From: Acidobacteriota bacterium
Lineage (GTDB): Bacteria; Acidobacteriota; Vicinamibacteria; Vicinamibacterales; Vicinamibacteraceae
Assembly: GCA_020845575.1 (NCBI GenBank)
Contig: JADLFL010000020.1
Span: 1 to 64,000 of the forward strand
Reading direction: 5' to 3'
Length of the DNA stretch: 64,000 nucleotides
Each line of letters starts with the position of its first letter. Positions within the stretch are counted from its first letter, which is position 1. Position numbers and translations under genes: made by a program. This document shows, piece after piece, positions 33,110 to 43,898 of this stretch. The notes below the pieces were generated by a model. That model was not told the DNA's origin, did no database searches, and saw only the letters and a list, made by a program, of their open reading frames with translations.

Positions 33110-36028
33110 TCAGCGCGCGCTCGTGCCTGTCGCCCCGGTCCCGGTACGTGACGAGGTGAAGGCCGGGAACGCCAGCGTGAACTGCGTGCCCTGCCCCACC
33201 TGACTGTCACATACGATCGTGCCGTGGTGCTCCTGCACGATGCCGTACGTGATCGACAGCCCGAGCCCTGTCCCCTGTCCGATCGCCTTGGTCGAGAAGA
33301 ACGGGTCGTAGATGCGCGGTAAATGCTCGCTCGGAATCCCGGTGCCCGTATCGCCCACCACTACCACCACCTGATCGCCGTCACGACGCGTCTCGATGGC
33401 GATCCAGCCGCCCTTCGGCATCGCATCGCGCGCGTTGAGGAACAGATTGAGGAACACCTGCTGGAGCTTGTGCTCGACGGCACGCACGACCGGAGCCTCG
33501 GCCTGCAGGTCCTTGCGGACCTGGACGCTCGCCGCGCGGAACTGGTGATCGAGCAGCGACAGGACGTCGTTGATGACGACGTGCAGGTCCACGGGACCGG
33601 TTTCGGTCTGCGCGGGCCGCGACAAGTGGAGCAGGCTGTTCACGATCTTGGCGGCGCGGAAGGTCTGCCGCTCGATCTTCTCGAGCAGACGCGTGCGGTG
33701 GTCATCGGGGTCGGCCTGTTCCAGCAGCATCTGCGTGAAGCTCGAGATGCCGGTGAGCGGCGTGTTGACCTCGTGCGCGACGCCCGCGGCGAGCAGACCG
33801 ATGGAGGCCATCTTCTCGGAGATCTGCAGCTGCTCTTCGAGCTGCACGCGCGAAGTGATGTCCTCGATCATCAGTACCGATCCCGAGATCGCGCTGTTGG
33901 GCGCGCGCAGCGGGTGCATCGCGGCGTTCACGAGCCGCTTGCGCGCACCCTCGACGTGGCGCGACACGAGCGGCGTGCGATAGACGGTGGCCGATTCGGT
34001 GCCGCCGCGCTCGGCCATGCGCACCGTGGCCAGGAATTCGGGATCGAACAGCTCGTCGAGGCGATGCCCCACGGCCTGCGCCGCCGCCACCCCCGCGATT
34101 TCCTCCATCATCGGATTCCAGCGCAGCACGACGCCGTCGAGGTCCGCGACGAGCAGGCCGTCCTGCAGCGACTGGACGACGCTCTCGCTGAATTCCCGCA
34201 TGCGATTCAGCTCGTCGGCTTTCTCGCGCAGCTCGCGATAGAGGCGGCCGTTCTCGATGGCCGTCGCCACCTGCGCCGCCACCGCGCTCAGCAGCGTCAG
34301 GTCCTCGGTGCTGAGGGGCTCGCCGCTCGGACGGGACCCAACGCCGATGACCGCGATCGGACCGTCCTTGGCCAGGCACGGCACGAAGTACCGCAGCCCC
34401 CGCTCGTGCCAGAAGCGGACTTCCTCGGCAGCACAGCGGCGCACGGTGAACGCATCGTCGAGGTTGACCAGCTGACCGCTCTCGAGACGCGTGCCGATCC
34501 CCGACACCCGCTTGATTGGCGGCACGGTGTCCGGCGTGGCGCCAAGGGCACTATGCGTGGCGAACGCGTCTGCCGATCCGCTCGGTGCTGCGACAAACAG
34601 CGACACCCTGTCGACGCCGAACGTGTCGGCGAGACGCTGGACGAGACGCGCGGTGAGGCGATCGAGATCGAGGTCCGCGTTGAGATCGCGCGCGAACGCG
34701 AGCAGCGCGCGGCGGTAGTCGTAGCGATCGCGATAGTGCGCGTAGTCGAGCGCGGTCTGGATGCCGTTCTTGACGATCGGGGCGAGCACCACCACGAGCA
34801 GCGTCGCGAGGATGGCGATGACGGAGTTGTGCTGCTCGGATCCGCCGAGGAAGACGTCGCTCGCGAAGCGCAGCGTGATCGTGTAGATGGTGGCGATCGC
34901 CGCGAGCACCGTGGCGTACACCACGGCGCGCTTCATGATCACCTCGACGTCCATCAGCCTGTAGCGCACCACGGCCGACGCAAACGCCAGCGGCACGAGC
35001 GCGAGCAGCACCACCAGCAGTCCGAAGGCATCCCACGGGTGGTAGCCGAGGGCGTACGGGAGTCCGTAGAAGAGCGCGAACGGCAGTGCACCGGCGAACG
35101 TGCCCCACACGATCCAGCGCAACTGGCGGCGCGCGGTGACCGAGCGCAGGCGGCCGAGCGTGCGCGTCATGATCGTCTGCCCGACGACGAGCGCGGCCAC
35201 GAGTTGCAGCATCTCCACGCGATCGAGCGTGACGATCCAGTTCTCGAAGGCGTCTCCGGGGAGTCCGCCCGCCAGCAATACCGACACCCGCGTCACGCCA
35301 ACGACGATGGCCGGGAGATAGAGCAGCGGAACGAGACGGCGACCTTGCGGCGACTTGGCCCAGGTGTCGTGCCGGTCTGGGAAGACCAGCGCGAAATGGA
35401 CAAACAGTGGCGGCAACGCGAGCATCGCGATGACGTCGCCCCAGTAGAACACCCAGTCGAGACGATCGAGACGTCCGCTGTAGGAGAAGCCGCAAACGCC
35501 GAAGAAGGCAACCGTCAGCCAGAAGAAATGGAGGGTGGCCTGATCGTGCGGGCGCTGCACGCGCACCGAGCAGCCGACGAGCAGCGCGAAGATCGCCACC
35601 GCCGCGAGGGAGTAGTACAGCAGCCGGGCACCATCGGCGACAGGCTCCAGCGCCAGCCTGACGGGTCGCTCGTAGCCTTCACGCGAGATGATGTACGAGA
35701 GCGGTTGGCCGCGCTGGCTGCCGTGCTGCGCGTCTCGCACTTGTTCGACACGGTCGATGCCGCGCCCGTTGATCGCGACGAGCACATCGCCCGGCTGGAT
35801 CCCCGCGACCGCTCCCACGTCGTCCGGGCTGACGCTGACGGCCACCACGCCTTCCGCGCGCGCTTCCCACAGCACACCGTCCTCGACCTCCACCCACGAG
35901 AACCTGACGGCGATGTTGGCCGCCACAAGGGCGAGCAGCACCGTCGTGACCACAACGGCCATCGCCGCGCGCATCCACTGCGCGCGTTGCGGTCCCTCTG
36001 TGGATAGTGGCCAGACTCCGTCGGACAT
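33110..36028 (-). CDS. Membrane sensor histidine kinase with PDZ, GAF and PAS domains
   Basis: A 972-residue kinase. After a first helix (residues 20-40) comes a periplasmic PDZ-like domain (VAGIQPGDVLVAINGRGIDRV). About eight membrane helices follow (VAIFALLVGCSV; MLALPPLFVHFALVF; VVLLALVPLAFASAVV). Then come a GAF domain, a PAS domain, HisKA with His752 (GVAHEVNTPL) and an intact ATPase: N-box FLNLFLNARDAMPKGG, DTGTGIP and GTGLGLSI. A PDZ sensor before a 7TM-like block is unusual. The regulator gene follows at once, forming a ZraS/NtrB-like pair. The signal may be a peptide or membrane-protein end bound by PDZ; this is inference. Confidence 0.92.
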   Translation of the reverse strand: MSDGVWPLSTEGPQRAQWMRAAMAVVVTTVLLALVAANIAVRFSWVEVEDGVLWEARAEGVVAVSVSPDDVGAVAGIQPGDVLVAINGRGIDRVEQVRDAQHGSQRGQPLSYIISREGYERPVRLALEPVADGARLLYYSLAAVAIFALLVGCSVRVQRPHDQATLHFFWLTVAFFGVCGFSYSGRLDRLDWVFYWGDVIAMLALPPLFVHFALVFPDRHDTWAKSPQGRRLVPLLYLPAIVVGVTRVSVLLAGGLPGDAFENWIVTLDRVEMLQLVAALVVGQTIMTRTLGRLRSVTARRQLRWIVWGTFAGALPFALFYGLPYALGYHPWDAFGLLVVLLALVPLAFASAVVRYRLMDVEVIMKRAVVYATVLAAIATIYTITLRFASDVFLGGSEQHNSVIAILATLLVVVLAPIVKNGIQTALDYAHYRDRYDYRRALLAFARDLNADLDLDRLTARLVQRLADTFGVDRVSLFVAAPSGSADAFATHSALGATPDTVPPIKRVSGIGTRLESGQLVNLDDAFTVRRCAAEEVRFWHERGLRYFVPCLAKDGPIAVIGVGSRPSGEPLSTEDLTLLSAVAAQVATAIENGRLYRELREKADELNRMREFSESVVQSLQDGLLVADLDGVVLRWNPMMEEIAGVAAAQAVGHRLDELFDPEFLATVRMAERGGTESATVYRTPLVSRHVEGARKRLVNAAMHPLRAPNSAISGSVLMIEDITSRVQLEEQLQISEKMASIGLLAAGVAHEVNTPLTGISSFTQMLLEQADPDDHRTRLLEKIERQTFRAAKIVNSLLHLSRPAQTETGPVDLHVVINDVLSLLDHQFRAASVQVRKDLQAEAPVVRAVEHKLQQVFLNLFLNARDAMPKGGWIAIETRRDGDQVVVVVGDTGTGIPSEHLPRIYDPFFSTKAIGQGTGLGLSITYGIVQEHHGTIVCDSQVGQGTQFTLAFPAFTSSRTGTGATGTSAR

Positions 36029-36268
36029 CGGCGATCAGATCAACGAATCACCGGGCCGGGCACCGAGCCGTTGTTCGTTCAGGCTTCAGTGCTAGCAAAC
36101 GGCGTTCCAGCACGTCTGGCTGAACGCATGGTGCAAGTACCCGAAATTCAACGCGTTCCGGGGAGGCTCCCGCGATGGATCCGGAAGATCGTCCGACGGC
36201 TCCAATCGATGGGATCGTGACAACGTACATTTGGATCCCACGCGCAGTCAATCGCTTACGAGGCCAGG

Positions 36269-36292
36269 GCGAACGGGTTGAAACCCGTTCGC
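36269..36292. terminator. Perfect tetraloop hairpin downstream of the barrel gene
   Basis: Ten-base perfect stem with loop TGAA (TTCA on the other strand). It is 55 bases beyond the stop of the minus-strand gene at 36347. It may act as a 3' stabiliser or terminator; it could equally be one copy of a repeat family. Confidence 0.45.
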
Positions 36293-36318
36293 TCCATTCG
36301 GAGGGTTTGTCCGATGAA

Positions 36319-36343
36319 CGGTTGCCGGCTTACCGGTTGCCGG
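36319..36343. repeat. CCGGTTG heptamer array, degenerate
   Basis: CGGTTGCCGG, CTTA, CCGGTTGCCGG: three units with a substituted middle, immediately after the barrel gene's stop codon. Confidence 0.6.
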
Positions 36344-36346
36344 CGT

Positions 36347-38269
36347 CTAGAACTTGACCAGCACGCCACCGACGACGCGCTTGGGGGGGCGGATGACGAG
36401 GAGCTCGTCGAAGACGGAACCCACGGCATCGCCATCACGGAAGAGGTTGCGGACGGCGACAACGAACTCCCAGTCGGCACCCGTGGCGCTCAGGAACGGG
36501 AGCCGCTGCGACACCTGCACATCGAAGCGGGCGTCGGTACTGGCGTCGGCGAGCAGCGGGCTGCGACGCGCGAAGGCCGAGTTCACCTTCCAGGTGGCCG
36601 ACACGCGCGTGGCCGTCTCGGGCACGTCGGTCACGACGCGCGCGGTGAGGTCGTGAATACGCTCGTGGCCGGCCCTGTCTGCCGAGGGCGCCATCACCGC
36701 GATCACGCCACGCTCGCCGGTCCCGAACCACTGCGCGCGCGCGACCGTGTACTCGACGGCGCCGCGGAAGCGAGGACCCGCGTCTTGCGCGACGGCAAAC
36801 ACCCAGCCGCCCGCGTTGACGTTGCCCCCGTTGGCCACGGCATAGTGCCCCAGATCCGGCGAGAGGGCCTGTGGCCCGACGCCGAACATCGCCACCAGCT
36901 GGTTGTCCACCGCCTGCTCGAAGCGCCTGACCCCCAGCAACAGTGGCCCCACCTGCCGCTCGATGCCGACGTCCACGTGCCGCGTACGCTCCGCGCTCAG
37001 CCGACCGGTGGCCGAGGCTGGCGTGAACGTCCGCTGCGGCGGCATGGAGAACGCCGAGAGGTTCCGCGCGTCGAACTCTTCGGCCCCCGGCGCGAGCATC
37101 TGCTGGGTCACCGCCACGCGCACCCAGGTCTTGTCCATCGGCGACACGGACACCGAGGCGCTCGGGCTCATCAGCGTGGGGCGGTCGAGGTAGTCGTAGT
37201 AGGCGTAGCGTGTGCCGTAGGTCACGACGGCACGATCGCTGAGACGCCACGTGTCGAACGCGTGGATGGTCCCTGCCGCACGCCGGCGCTCGGAGACGCT
37301 CATGAGCGCGGCGGGCGTGTGATCGGAGAAGCTCTGGAGCGCGAAGGACGCGCCCAGGTCGAGGGCATGACGCGACTCGGATGGCCGCATGTAGTTGCCC
37401 GCGACGATCCACGACGAGAGGTCGCCGCGGCCGATCGCGCCCTGGACCGACCACGCACCGGTACGTCCGATCGGCGCGCCGACCGTGGCGTACGCCACGC
37501 CCGACGGTCCTGATGCCCACGACGTGCCCTCGCCGCCGCTGCCTTCGTCGAACGCCGTCGCGGTGAGGAACTGGATCTGCCCCGACAGCGACGCGTCGCC
37601 GCCGAAGTACGACGTGGTGCTCCGTGCCGACGTCTCGACAGACGAGGCCCCGAACCGCGTCTCCACCCACTCCACATCGTCTGCGAGTGCATCGAGGGCG
37701 ATCTGGCCCTGCGTGTCTCGCAGGACGGATCGCTTCATGTGGCGCAGGCGCCACAGGCGGGGCGAGTGTTCGTGATCGTCCTTCAGGGTCTCGGTCGACG
37801 GCGCGGGGGCGATGGTGGCGGCACCGCCAAAGCCCGCCGCAATCACGGGCGGTGGGGCATCGTCTGGTGCAGGGACGGGCGCCGCTGACGACAGCCGCGC
37901 CAGTTGCACGATGTGCCTGGCGCTCGCTGCCGGCGCCACGTCGACGAACGTCCGGGTCGACGCGCGGTATCCGGCCCGCTGGGCGCGAACGAGGTACGTG
38001 CCCACGGGCACGGCGGAGAACACGAACCGGCCCGACTGGTCGGTGACGCCGAACAAGGCATCCGGTCCGATTGCCGACACGGCCACGCCGGGGATCGGCA
38101 CGCCACCCTCATCGGTGACCACGCCCTCGATGCGCCCGGACACGAGGTCCACGCCGGGCACGATCGACGCGAGTCCGTGCGCGCGCGCCTGCACGAGCGG
38201 CTGCCCCGTCGCCGTGGCAGCGACAGACAGACCGAGTGCGAGCGCCGTGAGCGTCACCGATCGGGTCAT
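36347..38269 (-). CDS. Outer-membrane barrel protein with carboxypeptidase-regulatory domain
   Basis: A 640-residue exported protein. After the signal peptide (TLTALALGLSVAATATGQ) comes a carboxypeptidase-regulatory-like domain at about 45-120 (GRIEGVVTDEGGVPIPGVAVSAIG, SGRFVFSAVPVGTYLVRAQRAGY). A Pro/Ala linker is followed by many alternating beta strands ending in VVGGVLVKF with a terminal Phe, as outer-membrane barrels do. The combination is typical of acidobacterial TonB-dependent-receptor-like proteins, but I see no TonB box or clear plug domain. ATG 38269 begins the signal peptide. Substrate unknown. Confidence 0.75.
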   Translation of the reverse strand: MTRSVTLTALALGLSVAATATGQPLVQARAHGLASIVPGVDLVSGRIEGVVTDEGGVPIPGVAVSAIGPDALFGVTDQSGRFVFSAVPVGTYLVRAQRAGYRASTRTFVDVAPAASARHIVQLARLSSAAPVPAPDDAPPPVIAAGFGGAATIAPAPSTETLKDDHEHSPRLWRLRHMKRSVLRDTQGQIALDALADDVEWVETRFGASSVETSARSTTSYFGGDASLSGQIQFLTATAFDEGSGGEGTSWASGPSGVAYATVGAPIGRTGAWSVQGAIGRGDLSSWIVAGNYMRPSESRHALDLGASFALQSFSDHTPAALMSVSERRRAAGTIHAFDTWRLSDRAVVTYGTRYAYYDYLDRPTLMSPSASVSVSPMDKTWVRVAVTQQMLAPGAEEFDARNLSAFSMPPQRTFTPASATGRLSAERTRHVDVGIERQVGPLLLGVRRFEQAVDNQLVAMFGVGPQALSPDLGHYAVANGGNVNAGGWVFAVAQDAGPRFRGAVEYTVARAQWFGTGERGVIAVMAPSADRAGHERIHDLTARVVTDVPETATRVSATWKVNSAFARRSPLLADASTDARFDVQVSQRLPFLSATGADWEFVVAVRNLFRDGDAVGSVFDELLVIRPPKRVVGGVLVKF

Positions 38270-38345
38270 GAGCACTCCAGATGACGTCCCTCGACACACC
38301 GGCGGGCCTGTGCCCGCCGAGTGCCATGGACCCACCGGCTGCCGG

Positions 38346-39515
38346 CTAGGAACCGGCGACGGTGAAGGACACGTCGTGCGTCAGGGACTTGCCGGACTTA
38401 TTGTCCGTCACTTTGATGTTCAGGCGGTAGTCCCCCGGCTCGAAGGCCGAAATCGGGACGTTCAGGCTGCCCACCAACTGGTGTCCCTGGGCCACGTCGA
38501 AGCCCGGGGGCAACGACTCGGCATTCAGATGCTGAGGCGCGACGCCGCGGAACTTCGCCTCCCCGAGCGGCCCCTTCTTGTACGGCTGCCACTCGATGAG
38601 CAAGTCAGGCTTCTTGTCCTCGCCGAGCGCCGCCCCGTAGACGATGAAGAACACCGAGAGCTCGTCGCTGCTCGCGAACTTGCCGTCCACGACAGGAGCG
38701 ATCTCCAGGTTGCCGATGACGAAGGGCCGCGCCTTCTGCGCTTCACCCGTCGGCACCTCGTTGAGCGCCGTGACCTTGCTGGCCACGAACACGCTGGACA
38801 ACTGGAACTGATCGTTCCAGTAGTCCGGCACCGTCGCCACCGCCTTGTGGACGGCCACTTTGACCGGTCCGGCGGCTGCCGCGGGATCCTTCACCGTCAC
38901 GGCAATGTACGCGTCGTATTCGCCAGGCGTAGTGCTGAACGGACGGCTGAAGGCGAGCGGGCCGCCGGGGCCACGCGGAGTCGCGGTGAGGTCGTAGTAG
39001 TCCTCCCAGGGATACTCGACGCCAGACACGGCCTGTCCGGCCAGATCCTGCTCTTCCTTGCCCTTCTTCTTCTTCTTGTCCCGCTTCTCCTTCTCCTTCC
39101 TGGCCTTCGGGTCAAGCGGAGGCGGAGCCTCGGGCGGCAGCGCGCCCTTCTCGGTGAGGCGCACGTACACGGCGAGCGATCCGCCCTGGCCGATCACGCC
39201 CGGCGGCATCGTCACCGTGAACGGCGCGTAGATCTTGTTGTCCGACGCCTTCAGGTAGTCGGTCGTCAGCGTCATGTCCATGGTGGTCGCCGGATCGGCG
39301 GTCACCGTGCGCGCCACGGGATCGGCGATGTAGACCGACGTCCCGGCGTTGGCCTTCATGGCTTCGTTGGTCGCTTCGACGAGCGCATCCACCAGAACCT
39401 GTTTCGGGTCCACGGGCGGTGCGGCCTTGTCGTTCTTCTTCTGAGCAAGAACCGGACTGGCGGCGAGTGCGATGGCGAGCCCCGTCGCGAGCCAGGTGAG
39501 TCGAGTCTGTTGCAT
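38346..39515 (-). CDS. Secreted protein of unknown function with a Lys-rich segment
   Basis: A 389-residue protein with a clean signal peptide (TWLATGLAIALAASPVLAQKK). The body alternates beta-rich segments (MDMTLTTDYLKASDNKIYAPFTV; YDAYIAVTVKD; FVIGNLEIAPVV) with a charged stretch, DPKARKEKEKRDKKKKKGKEE, near residue 140. The C-terminus (PGDYRLNIKVTDNKSGKSLTHDVSFTV) resembles an Ig-like strand pattern seen in GWxTD-type acidobacterial proteins. No catalytic motif was recognised. It is 77 bases upstream of the barrel gene on the same strand and may be co-expressed. Confidence 0.7.
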   Translation of the reverse strand: MQQTRLTWLATGLAIALAASPVLAQKKNDKAAPPVDPKQVLVDALVEATNEAMKANAGTSVYIADPVARTVTADPATTMDMTLTTDYLKASDNKIYAPFTVTMPPGVIGQGGSLAVYVRLTEKGALPPEAPPPLDPKARKEKEKRDKKKKKGKEEQDLAGQAVSGVEYPWEDYYDLTATPRGPGGPLAFSRPFSTTPGEYDAYIAVTVKDPAAAAGPVKVAVHKAVATVPDYWNDQFQLSSVFVASKVTALNEVPTGEAQKARPFVIGNLEIAPVVDGKFASSDELSVFFIVYGAALGEDKKPDLLIEWQPYKKGPLGEAKFRGVAPQHLNAESLPPGFDVAQGHQLVGSLNVPISAFEPGDYRLNIKVTDNKSGKSLTHDVSFTVAGS

Positions 39516-39599
39516 CGTGCACTCCCCCGGGCATGCTCCTGCATGCAGGATTCCGGATCATAACGCCGGAACGGTGAGCCTGCGATACGATTCCGGTCC

Positions 39600-40871
39600 A
39601 TGTTGAACGATTCGCTGGTCATCGTGCTGGCAGGTGGGGTGGGGGAACGGCTGTCACCGCTCACCCGGGAGCGCGCCAAACCCGCGGTGTACTTCGGCGG
39701 ACCGTACCGAATCATCGATTTCACGCTCAGCAACTGCATCAACGCCGGACTGCGCCGGATCTTCATCGTCACGCAGTACAAGAGCCTGTCGCTCAACAGG
39801 CACATCAGGCTGGGCTGGAGCGTGGTGGCCGAGGAACTCGGCGAGTTCATCGAAATCCTGCCGCCGCAGAAGCGCGTCAGCGACAACTGGTACCTCGGCA
39901 CCGCCGACGCCGTGTACCAGAACCTCTACTCCGTCGTCCGCGAGGGTCCGAAGCGGGTGGTCATCCTGTCGGGCGACCACATCTACAAGATGGACTACTC
40001 GAAGATGATCCGCTGGCACGTGGAGAAGGGCGCCGCGGCAACGGTGGCGACCTACGAAGTGCCCGTGCAGGAGGCCGCGCGGCGGTTCGGCGTCATCCAG
40101 GTGGACGAGGAAGAGCGCATCGTCGGCTTCGAGGAGAAGCCTGCCGAGCCCAAGGCGATCCCGAGCATGCCCGGCGTGGCGCTGGCCTCGATGGGCATCT
40201 ACGTGTTCGAGGCCGACGTGCTGATCCGCGCGCTCGAGGAGGACGCGGGCCGCGACAGCAAGCACGACTTCGGCAAGGACATCCTGCCGTCGCTCATCGG
40301 CCGCGCCCCCGTCTACTCGTACCGCTTCTCCGACGAGAACAAGAAGGCCAACAAGTACTGGCGCGACATCGGGGAGCTCGACGCCTACTACGAGGCCAAC
40401 ATGGACCTCGTGCAGGTCAACCCCGACTTCAATCTCTACGATCCCGACTGGCCGATCCGGACGTGGATGGGCCAGGCGCCTCCCGCCAAGTTCGTGTTCG
40501 ACGATGAAGGGCGGCGCGGACAGGCGCTTGACTCGATCATCTCGGCCGGCGTGATCGTGTCGGGCAGTACCGTGCGCGGCAGCATCCTCTGCCCGAACGT
40601 GCGCGTGCACAGCTACTGCGACATCGATCGCAGTATCCTGATGCCAGGCGTCAGGGTCGGGCGTCACGCCCGCATCCGCAACGCGATCATCGATCGCGAC
40701 GTCTTCATCCCGCGCGGCGCCGTCATCGGCTACGACATCGAGGAGGACCGCAAGCGCCACACGGTCACCGCGAAGGGCGTCGTCGTCGTGACCACCAACG
40801 ATGAGCCGTACGTCCAGACGCCTGAAGACACGCGCCGCCAACGCGAACAGGACGACGCGCGCAAACCCTGA
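39600..40871 (+). CDS. glgC: Glucose-1-phosphate adenylyltransferase
   Basis: Makes ADP-glucose for glycogen synthesis. The 423-residue protein has the nucleotide-binding VLAGGVGERLSPLTRERAKPAVYFGG, the regulatory-site segment YRIIDFTLSNCINAG, GDHIYKMDYSKMI, and GFEEKPAEPK with the substrate-binding Lys. A left-handed beta-helix domain with hexapeptide repeats (SGSTVRGSILCPNVRVHSYCDI) ends it. Length matches bacterial GlgC. The gene is 57 bases upstream of eno with a pyrimidine-rich gap, so it may head the glgC-eno-gpmI unit. Confidence 0.97.
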   Translation: MLNDSLVIVLAGGVGERLSPLTRERAKPAVYFGGPYRIIDFTLSNCINAGLRRIFIVTQYKSLSLNRHIRLGWSVVAEELGEFIEILPPQKRVSDNWYLGTADAVYQNLYSVVREGPKRVVILSGDHIYKMDYSKMIRWHVEKGAAATVATYEVPVQEAARRFGVIQVDEEERIVGFEEKPAEPKAIPSMPGVALASMGIYVFEADVLIRALEEDAGRDSKHDFGKDILPSLIGRAPVYSYRFSDENKKANKYWRDIGELDAYYEANMDLVQVNPDFNLYDPDWPIRTWMGQAPPAKFVFDDEGRRGQALDSIISAGVIVSGSTVRGSILCPNVRVHSYCDIDRSILMPGVRVGRHARIRNAIIDRDVFIPRGAVIGYDIEEDRKRHTVTAKGVVVVTTNDEPYVQTPEDTRRQREQDDARKP

Positions 40872-42233
<1,362 letters not shown>

Positions 42234-42257
42234 GCACGCGTGAACGAGTCAAGCACC

Positions 42258-43793
42258 ATGTCCAACCGTGCGCCCGTGGCGCTCATCATCCTCGACGGCT
42301 GGGGCCTGCGCGACCAGACGGATCAGAACGCCGTGGCACTGGCAGAGCCGCCCGTGTTCAGGCGGCTCTGGTCCACCTATCCGCACGCCCGGCTGGAGGC
42401 GTCGGGTGAGGCCGTCGGCCTGCCCGCCGGCCAGATGGGCAACTCCGAGGTCGGCCACACCAACCTCGGAGCGGGCCGCACCGTCTACCAGGACCTCACG
42501 CGGATCGACAAGGCGATCGCCGACGATCGCTTCGACGCGACGCCGGCACTGCGTGCCGCGATCCAGGCCGCGATCGACGCGGGCACGGCCGTCCACCTGC
42601 TCGGCCTCCTGTCCGACGGCGGCGTCCACAGCCACCAGGCGCACCTCCATGCGTTGCTGCGGCTCGCGAAGGGGATGGGCGCGCCACGCGTGTTCGTCCA
42701 CGTCATCACCGACGGGCGCGACACGTCGCCGACCGGCGGGCAGGGGTACATCGCCGCGCTGGAGGCGGTGTGCGCCGAAACGGGTGCGCGCATCGCGAGC
42801 GTGTCGGGCCGGTACTACGCCATGGATCGCGACAAGCGGTGGGAGCGCGTGAAGCTCGCCTACGACGCGATCGTCACTGGCACCGCACCGCCGGCACCGT
42901 CGGCGGAGGCTGTGATCTCCGCGGCGTATGCGGCGGGTACCACCGACGAGTTCATCCTGCCGGCCACCATCGTCGACGCATCGGGCCGCCCCGTGGGGCC
43001 GATGGCCGACGGCGACCAGGTGATCTTCTTCAACTTCCGGGCTGACAGGGCGCGGCAGATCATCAGGGCGTTGATGTTCGACGACTTCGACGGGTTCGAC
43101 ACCGCACCGCGTCCGAAGGTCGGCCTGACGACGTTCACCGAGTACGACGCGACGTATCCGTTCCCCATCGCGTTCCCACCGCAGACGGCCACGCAGTACT
43201 TCGGCGAGGTGCTGCAGGCGCACGGCCTCACGAACATGCGGCTCGCGGAGACGGAGAAGTACCCGCACGTCACGTACTTCTTCAACGGCGGCATCGAGAC
43301 GCCGTTCGCGGGAGAGGATCGCGTGCTGCTGCCGTCGCCGAAGGTGGCGACCTACGATCTGCAGCCGGAGATGAGTGCGTCAGGCGTGGCCGACGCGTTC
43401 GTCGACAGCGTGCTGCACCACAGGCACGACGTCATCATCTGCAACTTCGCGAACCCCGACATGGTGGGCCACACGGGCAAGCTCGACGCGGCAATCGCGG
43501 CGATCACGGCCGTCGACGCCTGCCTTGGCCGCTGCATCGACGCGCTCCTGTCGGTGGGCGGTACGGCCATCGTCACGGCCGATCACGGCAACGCCGAGCA
43601 GATGTGGGACTACACGCTCGACGCGCCGCACACGGCCCACACCACCAACCTGGTGCCCGTGGTGCTCGTCGGCCCCGACGTGGCCGACAGGACGCTGCAC
43701 GACGGCGCCCTGACGGACGTCGCGCCGACCCTCCTGCACCTCCTGCACCTCCCGCAGCCCGCGGAGATGACAGGACGGTCGCTCATCGACTGA
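42258..43793 (+). CDS. gpmI: 2,3-bisphosphoglycerate-independent phosphoglycerate mutase
   Basis: Interconverts 3- and 2-phosphoglycerate using two Mn ions. The 511-residue protein has LIILDGWGLRDQ at the N-terminus, the phospho-serine motif GNSEVGHTNLGAGR, ITDGRDTSPTGG, FNFRADRARQI and the metal-binding VTADHGNAEQMWD. ATG 42258 gives the family's usual beginning; an in-frame GTG at 42240 would add six residues. Placed directly after eno, it completes two adjacent steps of lower glycolysis. Confidence 0.97.
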   Translation: MSNRAPVALIILDGWGLRDQTDQNAVALAEPPVFRRLWSTYPHARLEASGEAVGLPAGQMGNSEVGHTNLGAGRTVYQDLTRIDKAIADDRFDATPALRAAIQAAIDAGTAVHLLGLLSDGGVHSHQAHLHALLRLAKGMGAPRVFVHVITDGRDTSPTGGQGYIAALEAVCAETGARIASVSGRYYAMDRDKRWERVKLAYDAIVTGTAPPAPSAEAVISAAYAAGTTDEFILPATIVDASGRPVGPMADGDQVIFFNFRADRARQIIRALMFDDFDGFDTAPRPKVGLTTFTEYDATYPFPIAFPPQTATQYFGEVLQAHGLTNMRLAETEKYPHVTYFFNGGIETPFAGEDRVLLPSPKVATYDLQPEMSASGVADAFVDSVLHHRHDVIICNFANPDMVGHTGKLDAAIAAITAVDACLGRCIDALLSVGGTAIVTADHGNAEQMWDYTLDAPHTAHTTNLVPVVLVGPDVADRTLHDGALTDVAPTLLHLLHLPQPAEMTGRSLID

Positions 43794-43800
43794 TCGGGGC

Positions 43801-43892
43801 CCGGCAACGGGCAATCGGCAACCCGGCAACCGGGCACCTGTCCGGCCCCTGATGTCCATCCGGTTGCCCGTTGCCGGGTTGCCGGTTGCCGG
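43801..43892. repeat. Inverted pair of heptamer arrays between convergent genes
   Basis: CCGGCAAC-type units (43801-43833) face their complement (43860-43892). The two arrays can pair over about 30 bases with a 26-base loop. They fill the gap between the gpmI stop and the stop of the small convergent gene, so may act as a two-way terminator. Confidence 0.75.
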
Positions 43893-43898
43893 TCGGAC

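Larger units (their letters stand above)
36029..36346. other. Intergenic stretch with a tetraloop hairpin and heptamer repeat
   Basis: There is no protein gene in these 318 bases. It holds a near-perfect hairpin at 36269-36292 (GCGAACGGGT-TGAA-ACCCGTTCGC) and a short CCGGTTG-type array at 36319-36343, both just beyond the stop of the barrel-protein gene. The remainder is the upstream region of the kinase gene, where I see no consensus promoter. Confidence 0.6.

Noticed and set aside
33323..36007. An 894-codon open frame on the plus strand opposite the PDZ sensor kinase
   Set aside because: It mirrors the kinase's third codon position in a GC-rich gene, has a His/Arg/Asp-rich composition and no family motif; the kinase has every expected domain.
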